A DNA stretch of 26,475 bases from Candidatus Saccharimonadota bacterium (GTDB lineage: Bacteria; Patescibacteriota; Saccharimonadia; Saccharimonadales; Saccharimonadaceae). The stretch covers positions 1 through 26,475 of the forward strand of contig JAGQND010000003.1 in the NCBI GenBank assembly GCA_020428265.1, given 5' to 3'. The translations under genes were made by a program, and so were the position numbers. Positions 20,841 to 26,475 of the stretch are shown one piece after another. The notes under the pieces were generated by a model. The model saw nothing but the letters and a program-made list of their open reading frames with translations, searched no databases and was not told the origin of the DNA. Every line of letters begins with the position of its first letter. Positions within the stretch are counted from its first letter, which is position 1.

Positions 20841-21881
20841 ATGTCTTTTCGAGCATGGTTAAGCTTAATTACAATTGTTTTGCTAGCTTTGGTGCTATTT
20901 GCATCACGGCATGAGCTTGTGAGCGCATGGCACTTGCTAGGTCAGGTTAACTTATGGGTACTAGCGCTCATGATACCACTGCAAGTGGTGGCTTATTTTG
21001 CGGGCGGCGAGATGATTTTTTCGTATTTGCGTGAAAAAAAGTTTATCAAGAACGTAAAGCAACGCGAGCTGGTAAAGGTTGCGCTAGAAGGTAACTTTGT
21101 GAATCATGTGTTGCCAAGCGGTGGAGTGAGTGGTATTTCTTACCTGACGTGGCGGCTCAAACAACTTGGGGTGTCTCCGGGTAGGGCGACTATGGCTCAG
21201 GCTGTGCGTCATGTTATGTCGTTTGTGTCGTATACTGTTGTGCTGCTGATTGCGCTTTTTGTGGTTACGATTGACGGCACTATAAATCGCTGGATGATTC
21301 TTGCTAGTGCAGGATTATTTGGGACGATAGTACTAGCAATTTTGGGACTAGTGTATTTGCTTAGTAGTAAGCGCCGCATAGATAAGTTTTCGAGTTGGAT
21401 AGCGAATTTTGCCAATAACTTTGTACGTAGTATAACTTTTGGCCGATACACGAAAGTTGTAAATGTAGGCACAATAGAAGAATTTTTGGGCGAAATGCAT
21501 AAAGATTTTAGTGAACTGCGCGAAGATAAGCGGGTGCTAATAAAACCGTTTTTATGGGGTTTGCTGTTTAATATTTGTGATGCCGGATTGTTTTTGCTGG
21601 CGTTTTGGTCGTTCGGCGAATTCTTTAACCCCGCGCCGATATTTATAGCATATGGCGTGGCGAGTATAGTTGGGTTTGTGGTACTTACTCCTGGCGGAGC
21701 TGGCGCCTACGAGGCTGTGATGGTGACATTCCTAGCATTCGCCAGCATAGCGGGCAAAGTGGCCATAGCTGGTATATTGCTAGCTAGGGTTGTGATACTT
21801 CTTGGCACTATATGTTTTGGCTACATATTTTACCAGATGGCGCTCAACAAATACGGAGGCAAGCGTGACACCAAGGTTTAG
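20841..21881 (+). CDS. Integral membrane protein, LPG-synthase TM / UPF0104 (flippase-like) family
   Basis: A 346-residue polytopic membrane protein resembling the membrane half of MprF and the AglD/YbhN group. It has about eight hydrophobic segments. Family marks are FVNHVLPSGGVSGISYLTWRL, with the glycine-rich VSG loop, and LTPGGAGAYEAVMVTFLAF near the C terminus. The aminoacyl transferase half of MprF is absent, so lipid flipping, not lysine transfer, is the sensible guess. ATG at 20841 is chosen because it directly follows the -10 box; an in-frame ATG at 20766 would lie within the divergent gene. Its 3' end overlaps xseA by 17 bases. Confidence 0.85.
   Translation: MSFRAWLSLITIVLLALVLFASRHELVSAWHLLGQVNLWVLALMIPLQVVAYFAGGEMIFSYLREKKFIKNVKQRELVKVALEGNFVNHVLPSGGVSGISYLTWRLKQLGVSPGRATMAQAVRHVMSFVSYTVVLLIALFVVTIDGTINRWMILASAGLFGTIVLAILGLVYLLSSKRRIDKFSSWIANFANNFVRSITFGRYTKVVNVGTIEEFLGEMHKDFSELREDKRVLIKPFLWGLLFNICDAGLFLLAFWSFGEFFNPAPIFIAYGVASIVGFVVLTPGGAGAYEAVMVTFLAFASIAGKVAIAGILLARVVILLGTICFGYIFYQMALNKYGGKRDTKV
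21855..21859 (+). promoter_or_regulatory. Ribosome binding site deciding the xseA start
   Basis: GGAGG lies 5 bases before GTG at 21865, inside the upstream gene. The resulting N terminus (MTPRFSVGDFIAVTNQAF) fits XseA; an upstream in-frame ATG at 21802 would add 21 unrelated residues. Confidence 0.7.
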
Positions 21882-22956
21882 TGTTGGTGACTTCATAGCT
21901 GTTACGAATCAAGCTTTTGAAAATATTTACCCGGCCGTAGAGATTGAGGGCGAGGTAGCAAGTTTTAAAGTTAATCAGGGTAAATATGTGTTTTTTGACC
22001 TTAAAGACGCCGAGGGTAGTGTGAATTGTTTTATGATGGTTTACCAGTTGAGAGTGCCGATAGAAGACGGCATGAAAGTGGTGGTATCGGCTGCACCTAA
22101 GCTAACTCAGTGGGGTAAATTTAGTCTGACAGTAAAGAGTGTGCAGCCTAGTGGTGAGGGCAGCCTGAAAAAGAGTTTTGAACTGCTCAAGGCTAAGCTC
22201 GCACAGGAGGGATTGTTCGCGCTAGAGCGCAAAAGGCCATTGCCACAGTTGCCCGAGAAAATTGCTGTTATAAGTAGCATGCAGGCGGCAGGCTATGCGG
22301 ATTTTGTGAAGATTATAAACGATAGATGGGGCGGACTAGATGTACAAGTTGCAAATGTGACCGTGCAGGGTAGTGAGGCGCCCGACCAAATAATACGTGC
22401 GCTTAGGTATTTTAATACTACCGATGATCAGCCGGAAATAATAGTTATAATACGCGGCGGTGGTAGCGCAGATGATTTGAGTGCGTTTAATGATGAACTT
22501 TTGGTACGCGAAATTGCGGCGAGTAGGGTGCCTGTGATTACGGGTATAGGTCATGAAGTAGACGAATCTTTAAGTGACCTAGCGGCTGACGTGCAAGCAT
22601 CTACGCCGTCGAATGTAGCGCAAATAATTGTGCCAGATAAGCGAGAGATTATAGCTAACGTGCGGGCTACCGTGTCGGAGATTTTGCCATCTGTAGAAGC
22701 ATTTGTAGCTAGACTAAAAGATAGGGTTCAGGGTGCTTTGGACAGAAATATAGAACTGGCTGAGAGCCGTGTAAAATATACAGAAGAAAATTATACGAGA
22801 CTAAAAAAGATGCTGTATGAGTTGAGCCCAGACAGGGTGCTTGAGCGAGGTTATGCCTTACTGAGGGGCGGCGACTTGAACGTAGGCAGCATAGTGAGTA
22901 TTGAGACGGCAGGTAATATAATAAAAGCAAGGATAGAGAGTAATGAGCGAAAATAA
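21865..22956 (+). CDS. xseA: Exodeoxyribonuclease VII large subunit
   Basis: Catalytic subunit of exonuclease VII, which degrades single-stranded DNA from both ends and works with XseB. The N-terminal OB fold (1-105: FSVGDFIAVTNQAFENIYPAVEIEGEVASF) binds ssDNA. The catalytic core has the family phrases PLPQLPEKIAVISSMQAAGYADF, RGGGSADDLSAFNDELLVREIAASRVPVITGIGHEVDESLSDLAADVQASTPSNVA. A coiled-coil tail ends with ERGYALL. At 363 residues it is shorter than the approximately 450 of E. coli, mostly in the coiled-coil arm. The GTG overlaps the upstream gene by 17 bases, and the end overlaps xseB by 14. Confidence 0.94.
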   Translation: MTPRFSVGDFIAVTNQAFENIYPAVEIEGEVASFKVNQGKYVFFDLKDAEGSVNCFMMVYQLRVPIEDGMKVVVSAAPKLTQWGKFSLTVKSVQPSGEGSLKKSFELLKAKLAQEGLFALERKRPLPQLPEKIAVISSMQAAGYADFVKIINDRWGGLDVQVANVTVQGSEAPDQIIRALRYFNTTDDQPEIIVIIRGGGSADDLSAFNDELLVREIAASRVPVITGIGHEVDESLSDLAADVQASTPSNVAQIIVPDKREIIANVRATVSEILPSVEAFVARLKDRVQGALDRNIELAESRVKYTEENYTRLKKMLYELSPDRVLERGYALLRGGDLNVGSIVSIETAGNIIKARIESNERK

Positions 22957-23143
22957 GACTATACAGCAAAAAATGGACGAACTCGATAAAATATCTGAGT
23001 GGTTTCAGGGTGAAGATTTTGAGCTTGAAGAAGCGAAGGGTATGCTTGAGCGTGCCGCTGAGTTATCTAAAGAAATCGAGCATGACCTAAAAACAATTAC
23101 TAACGACATAAAAGAAGTCAAAAAATCTTTTAAAACAGATTAA
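22943..23143 (+). CDS. xseB: Exodeoxyribonuclease VII small subunit
   Basis: A 66-residue all-helical protein that coats the XseA coiled-coil arm to form active exonuclease VII. The sequence has the XseB pattern: KMDELDKISEWFQGEDFELEEAKGMLERAAELSKEIEHDL, a helix-turn-helix hairpin. The start overlaps the last 14 bases of xseA, so the two are coupled. It is followed one base later by an unrelated methyltransferase. Confidence 0.92.
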   Translation: MSENKTIQQKMDELDKISEWFQGEDFELEEAKGMLERAAELSKEIEHDLKTITNDIKEVKKSFKTD

Positions 23144-23144
23144 T

Positions 23145-23666
23145 ATGTGGATTATTTTACTGGCTATTCCATTTATATTGTTTGGATTAGTTGCGTTTGT
23201 TGGTGCACCTTATGTGCCGAGCCATCGCAAGTATGTGCGAGAGGCTTTTGCTAAATTATATAAATTGTCCGATAAAGATTTGGTGGTAGACTTGGGCTCG
23301 GGTGATGGTGTGGTGATGCGCGTAGCGCGTGAGTTTGACGCGAAGTGTGTCGGGTATGAGTTGAATCTGTTATTAGCATTTATATCTAAGGTGCTTGCGC
23401 GTGGCGACAAAGGGCAGAAAGTTGTAGTGGGTGATATGTGGACGGCTAAGCTACCTGAGGACGTGACGCTGTTTTACGCTTTTTCGGTGTCGCGTGATGT
23501 GAATAAACTAATGGACAGAGTGCAAAGGTATGCTGATACTAGTGAGCGTACAGTAAAGCTCATGACATACGGACCGGTTCTAAAACTAAAGAAACCGAGC
23601 AGGACACAGGGTGCGCATAGCTTGTATGTTTTTGTGCCAAAGACTTTACAGTCTAGGCAAGCATAA
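23145..23666 (+). CDS. Membrane-anchored SAM-dependent methyltransferase
   Basis: A 173-residue protein with one N-terminal helix (MWIILLAIPFILFGLVAFVGAPYV, 1-24) and a small Rossmann domain. Motif I is LVVDLGSGDGVVMRVA (46-61), and the SAM-ribose acidic residue is E72 (VGYELN). Motif IV-like LFYAFSVSRDVNKLM replaces the usual NPP. A similar layout is seen in uncharacterised bacterial methyltransferases of the DOT1/PrmA-like type. It starts one base after xseB (TAA-T-ATG) and ends the operon before a new promoter. The substrate may be membrane-linked, by inference from the anchor. Confidence 0.8.
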   Translation: MWIILLAIPFILFGLVAFVGAPYVPSHRKYVREAFAKLYKLSDKDLVVDLGSGDGVVMRVAREFDAKCVGYELNLLLAFISKVLARGDKGQKVVVGDMWTAKLPEDVTLFYAFSVSRDVNKLMDRVQRYADTSERTVKLMTYGPVLKLKKPSRTQGAHSLYVFVPKTLQSRQA

Positions 23667-23673
23667 GTATAAT
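23645..23673 (+). promoter_or_regulatory. Promoter of the PsbP-like gene, leaderless
   Basis: TTTACA (23645-23650), a 17-base spacer and TATAAT (23668-23673), ending 7 bases before the ATG. The -35 lies in the end of the methyltransferase gene. Confidence 0.75.
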
Positions 23674-23680
23674 AACTTGT

Positions 23681-24337
23681 ATGAATAGTCATTATAATGA
23701 ACGCGGCGCTGTATCAGGTATGCTGGTAGCTGTTGTGTTCCTAGCTGTGGCAGCTGTGGGGTTGGGTGTATTCGGTATATGGGCGTATGTATCTTATAAC
23801 GAAGCACAGGGTGACGTAGAAGGTAAAATCGAGATTGCGGTAGCTCAGGCTAAGCAAGATCAAAGCCAAAAAGATAACGAAGATTTTGCTGAACGCTTAA
23901 AGACTCCGTATAAGCAATTTAAGGGCCCAGAGGATTATTGTAGCTTGAGGTTTCAGTATCCTCAAAACTGGAGTGAATACTGGTCTGAGCGTGTGTCGAA
24001 CGGTGGTGATTTTAAGGCATTTTTGAATCCAGAGGTAGTTCCACCCGTCAGTAGTGACCAACAGTTTGCTTTGCGCGTGCTTATTGAGCAGAAAGATTAC
24101 GATAAGGTGATAGGGCAGTATAGAGGTTTAACAACTAGTGGTAAGCTTACGCAATCATCTACAAACGCTGACGGCAAGGCTCTAACTCGTTTGACAGGTG
24201 ACTTTAGTAACGATATTCGCGGCGACGCAGTGATATTTAGGTGTCGTGATAAGACTATAACTATACGTACAGATGCCGAAAAGACGTTTAAGAATGATTT
24301 CGAAACTCTAATTCGTACTATTAAGTTTAACTCTTAA
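23681..24337 (+). CDS. Single-pass membrane protein with PsbP-like domain
   Basis: A 218-residue protein with a helix at about 11-37 (AVSGMLVAVVFLAVAAVGLGVFGIWAYV), a charged Gln/Lys linker (about 45-72) and an outward C-terminal domain (about 85-216). DYCSLRFQYPQNWSEYW and VEFxxRTIKFNS-like strands resemble the PsbP/Mog1 fold often found in small exported proteins; that match is weak. The N-terminal ERGAVSGMLVAV recalls prepilin-like leaders, but no Glu+5 is present, so I do not call it a pilin. It lies alone between the methyltransferase and the kinase, with a strong promoter. Function unknown. Confidence 0.6.
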   Translation: MNSHYNERGAVSGMLVAVVFLAVAAVGLGVFGIWAYVSYNEAQGDVEGKIEIAVAQAKQDQSQKDNEDFAERLKTPYKQFKGPEDYCSLRFQYPQNWSEYWSERVSNGGDFKAFLNPEVVPPVSSDQQFALRVLIEQKDYDKVIGQYRGLTTSGKLTQSSTNADGKALTRLTGDFSNDIRGDAVIFRCRDKTITIRTDAEKTFKNDFETLIRTIKFNS

Positions 24338-24374
24338 AATCAACAACGATTTACATATAGTTTGCGTGCTAAAC

Positions 24375-24380
24375 TAATAT
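24375..24380 (+). promoter_or_regulatory. -10 box of the histidine kinase gene
   Basis: TAATAT ends 7 bases before the ATG; TATATA at 24378-24383 is an alternative. No -35 is convincing. Another predicted leaderless start. Confidence 0.5.
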
Positions 24381-24387
24381 ATAGGAT

Positions 24388-25113
24388 ATGGGAAACCGTG
24401 ATTTGAGCGAGGGATATGACGGGCATTTATTTAATGATGCTTCGCTTCAATCGGCTCTAGCTCATGAAATTACTTCTCCGACGGTTTTGTTGCGACAGTT
24501 ATCTCTGATGGTTGCCGATAAAAACACTACTCCAGATAAGATGGATACTTTGAGTAGGCAATTGACCTTAACAAGTGACAAAATACTAAGAATGTTAAAA
24601 ACATTTCAGTATGCATATGATACGCAGCAAGAGATAAAACTTGAAACGATTAACCCTATGAATGTTTGCGTAGATGTGGTGCGCGAAATTAAGCCTTTGT
24701 TTATGGCCCAGGGCAAAAAGCTTGAGATAAAACCGCGCCAACATTCGCCGTTACTTGTGGCGAATTATATGTATTTGAAACAAATATTGGCTACATATTT
24801 AGATAATGCTTTGCCGTATTGCTCGGCTGAAGATCCGGTTTACGTGAGCGTAGATGTTATAGGCGAAAAGATTAGGATTGGGGTGCGCGACCACGGTCCA
24901 TCGGTGACCATAAATGTATGGGATGAGGTAGTAGATAGGCTAGGAAAGGCTGCGTCACCTGTGGCGTCTAGGCCACATTTGAGCTCTGTTGGACTGGCTG
25001 TGTCGCATAAATTAGCGAGTGCTATGGGGTGTGACGTGGGGCATGTGCGCCATAGTGATGGAGTTACATTTTACGTAGAGGCTAATTTATCCAGACAGAT
25101 GAGCTTGGTGTGA
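24388..25113 (+). CDS. Soluble sensorless histidine kinase
   Basis: A 241-residue kinase made almost only of the HisKA and HATPase_c parts. The H-box is LAHEITSP with phospho-acceptor H26. N-box residue N140 lies in TYLDNALPYC; the G1 box is VRDHGPSV (D168), and the G2 box is SSVGLAVSHKLASAMG (199-214). There are no membrane helices and only about 20 residues before the H-box, so no sensor domain is present. Its input must come from a partner protein. The stop overlaps the start of a receiver-like gene by one base (TGATG). That receiver lacks the phospho-acceptor Asp, so the pair is not a normal phosphorelay. Confidence 0.85.
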   Translation: MGNRDLSEGYDGHLFNDASLQSALAHEITSPTVLLRQLSLMVADKNTTPDKMDTLSRQLTLTSDKILRMLKTFQYAYDTQQEIKLETINPMNVCVDVVREIKPLFMAQGKKLEIKPRQHSPLLVANYMYLKQILATYLDNALPYCSAEDPVYVSVDVIGEKIRIGVRDHGPSVTINVWDEVVDRLGKAASPVASRPHLSSVGLAVSHKLASAMGCDVGHVRHSDGVTFYVEANLSRQMSLV

Positions 25114-25475
25114 TGAAAGAAGTGCTGATAATTGAAAGTGACACTTGGCTTGGTGACCACTTTGAAAATATAGTGCAATCGGGTGAGTTTACGGTGAGTC
25201 GGGCGGCAAATTCTTACTCGGCCATGGATATGATAACCGATAAAGTACCGGCTGTAATATTGATGAACTTAAAGCTAAGCAGCGTGAACGGTATAGGTCT
25301 ACTGCATGAACTGCAAACCTACAGTGACACCGCGGGGGTACCTATAATAGTTTATGCAGATGAGGAAGGCATAGAGCTTGAGACGCTTGAGCCCTATGGC
25401 GTAAAGCGTGTGCTAATAGGTGCCACTATGAAGCCTGCAGATGTAGTTGCGGCAGTTAGGGGCGTGCTGGCGTGA
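25113..25475 (+). CDS. Degenerate (phospho-dead) receiver protein
   Basis: A 120-residue response-regulator receiver with no output domain. The fold is clear: strand 1 EVLIIESDTW keeps two acidic residues, and the C-terminal KPADVVAAVRGVL keeps a lysine. The phospho-acceptor position reads VILMNLKLSS, so Asn52 stands where Asp is expected, and the switch Thr/Ser is Ala in IVYADE. It therefore should not be phosphorylated in the normal way and may act as a constitutive or ligand-binding pseudo-receiver. ATG at 25113 was chosen; GTG at 25110 would add one residue. It overlaps the kinase gene by one base and recO by four. Confidence 0.85.
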   Translation: MKEVLIIESDTWLGDHFENIVQSGEFTVSRAANSYSAMDMITDKVPAVILMNLKLSSVNGIGLLHELQTYSDTAGVPIIVYADEEGIELETLEPYGVKRVLIGATMKPADVVAAVRGVLA

Positions 25476-26158
25476 AAACTTTTAGGCGTAGAGCTATAGT
25501 GCTGCGCCGGGTGAACTATGGCGATGCTGACAGAATAATCGACTTCATAACGCCCGAAGGTAGGGTAAGCGCTGTAGCTAAGGGTGTGCGTAAGCAAAAA
25601 TCTAAACTAGCTGGCGGAGTGGAGCTTTTTGCTGTGTCGGATGTGATGTTTGGCGGTGGTCGTGGTGATATGAGTATAGTTATTTCGGCGCGTATGGAAA
25701 AGTTCTACCAGAATATTTTGGGTGATTACGATAGAATGCAGTTTGCATACGAGGCGATAGGGCAAGTTGCGAGTTTAAGTAGCGATACAGATGAAAGCGG
25801 GTGGTTTGATATGCTGGAGTCTGTGCTAGAGGCGCTAAATATCAGTAGTGTGGATATACGGCTAATTCAAGCGTGGTTTTATGTTACGGTGGCGGATTTT
25901 ATGGGTGAATCTTTGAACCTGAGCTACGATACAGATGGCAATACACTAAACCAGGATAGTAAATATCGATACAGTGTAGCAGAAAAAGGCCTAGAGGCGG
26001 CGGTGAACGGCAATATTGCGGCCGGGCATATAAAACTACTACGGCTGCTTACGACAAAATCTCTAAATACACTTTTGCAAGTGGGGGGAGTAGAGGAGTT
26101 TTTGAATGATTGCCTACATGTTGCCAGGAGTCATGCTGCACTTAAGCAAAAAACTTAA
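25472..26158 (+). CDS. recO: DNA repair protein RecO
   Basis: Loads RecA onto SSB-coated single-stranded DNA in the RecFOR route. The 228-residue protein has the RecO N-terminal OB fold: RRAIVLRRVNYGDADRIIDFITPEGRVSAVAKGVRKQKSKLAG. A helical C-terminal half follows. The zinc-binding cysteines found in some RecO proteins are absent here; the corresponding stretch is LNLSYDTDGNTLNQDSKYRYSVAEKG. A GTG start overlaps the upstream stop by 4 bases (GTGA), so it is coupled to the receiver gene. The operon link with signalling proteins is probably just packing. The next gene, glyS, follows recO here. Confidence 0.88.
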   Translation: MKTFRRRAIVLRRVNYGDADRIIDFITPEGRVSAVAKGVRKQKSKLAGGVELFAVSDVMFGGGRGDMSIVISARMEKFYQNILGDYDRMQFAYEAIGQVASLSSDTDESGWFDMLESVLEALNISSVDIRLIQAWFYVTVADFMGESLNLSYDTDGNTLNQDSKYRYSVAEKGLEAAVNGNIAAGHIKLLRLLTTKSLNTLLQVGGVEEFLNDCLHVARSHAALKQKT

Positions 26159-26200
26159 CAAATATCACGCATAAACACTATGGTTTATAGAGGTAAAATG

Positions 26201-26209
26201 TGGTATTAT
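26201..26209 (+). promoter_or_regulatory. glyS promoter (extended -10)
   Basis: TGG then TATTAT (26204-26209), ending 10 bases before the ATG. It matches the TGG-TATAAT pattern of serS, hpf and the membrane peptidase gene. No Shine-Dalgarno sequence. Confidence 0.5.
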
Positions 26210-26219
26210 ATACAAGATT

Positions 26220-26475
26220 ATGAGTAAAAACGACGAAAAAAACGCAGGTCTTGAGAATATCGTAAGCTTAGCGAAGCGCCGCGGGTTTATTTACCCAGGT
26301 AGCGACGTGTATGGTGGATTGAGCGGCACATGGGACTACGGACCACTTGGTGTGGCCCTGAAGCGCAATGTTATGCAGCTATGGTGGAAGATGTTCGTAG
26401 ATGACCGCGACGACATGTATGGTGTAGATGCTGCGATACTTATGAATAAAAAAGTATGGGAAGCAAGCGGCCATA
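26220..26475 (+). CDS. glyS: Glycyl-tRNA synthetase, alpha2 type (3' end outside window)
   Basis: Charges tRNA-Gly. The first 85 residues are visible and the frame runs off the window. VSLAKRRGFIYPGSDVYGGLSGTWDYGPLGVALKRNV is the class II motif 1 region of the homodimeric (eukaryote/Gram-positive-like) enzyme, not the alpha2beta2 form of E. coli. WWKMFVDDRDDMYGVDAAILMNKKVWEASGH continues the same family. It has its own extended -10 promoter, so it is separate from recO. Confidence 0.93.
   Translation, partial: MSKNDEKNAGLENIVSLAKRRGFIYPGSDVYGGLSGTWDYGPLGVALKRNVMQLWWKMFVDDRDDMYGVDAAILMNKKVWEASGH

Noticed and set aside
21802..21864. Longer XseA starting at an upstream ATG
   Set aside because: The extra 21 residues lie in the flippase gene and do not fit XseA; GTG 21865 has GGAGG 5 bases ahead.
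23681..23740. Type IV prepilin leader in ERGAVSGMLVAV
   Set aside because: The required Glu at +5 and the usual hydrophobic pattern are absent, and no pilus genes adjoin.
1..26475. Alternative genetic code with UGA read as glycine or tryptophan
   Set aside because: Several genes end in TGA with coupled starts, and RF2 is present, so UGA is a stop.

Overview
This window looks like part of a small, streamlined genome of the Patescibacteria (candidate phyla radiation), most like Candidatus Saccharibacteria (TM7). That placement is inference. It rests on very tight gene packing with no gap over about 200 bases, heavy use of ATA (Ile) and CTA (Leu) codons at moderate GC, and housekeeping genes mixed with short hypothetical ones. 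UGA is a normal stop (secA, recO's neighbour and others end in TGA) and release factor 2 is present, which excludes the UGA=Gly relatives. I found no tRNA, rRNA, CRISPR array or insertion sequence.

Layout: 1-1826, end of an ABC ATPase gene and its MacB/FtsX-like permease, then a strong terminator inside a larger inverted repeat. 1992-4444, serS, a P-loop kinase and a methyltransferase. 4507-10181, the hibernation factor hpf, secA with an overlapping M16 peptidase, then murD. 10156-10821 (minus), murI, convergent with murD and divergent from prfB. 11967-12743, a membrane protein with HExxH and ExxAD motifs, a probable new M48-like peptidase. 12791-18607, a cell-envelope cluster: ftsE, ftsX, two secreted coiled-coil CHAP hydrolases in tandem, a PDZ/S41 protease and a receiver-only response regulator. 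18678-18950 (minus), rpmA (L27). 19133-19588, an orphan membrane protein with a perfect consensus promoter and foreign-looking codons. 19658-20818 (minus), a TRM11-like methyltransferase divergent from 20841-23666, which holds a flippase-like membrane protein, xseA, xseB and an anchored methyltransferase. 23681-26158, a PsbP-like lipid-face protein, a sensorless histidine kinase, a receiver that lacks its phospho-acceptor Asp, and recO. 26220 onward, the start of glyS.

The most striking signal is in gene starts. At least a dozen first genes have a sigma-70 -10 box (TATAAT, TATACT and similar) ending only 6 to 10 bases before the start codon, seven of them exactly 6. This places the transcription start on the start codon itself and predicts leaderless mRNAs. 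Two divergent pairs (murI/prfB, TRM11-like/flippase) use mirror-image -10 boxes in gaps of 27 and 22 bases. A small second class (hpf, secA, rpmA, the orphan gene) has real leaders with Shine-Dalgarno sequences.

Functionally, murD and murI feed peptidoglycan precursors. FtsEX with the two PcsB-like CHAP proteins probably cuts the septal wall. SecA exports those enzymes, and the S41, M16 and M48-like peptidases probably look after envelope and exported proteins.
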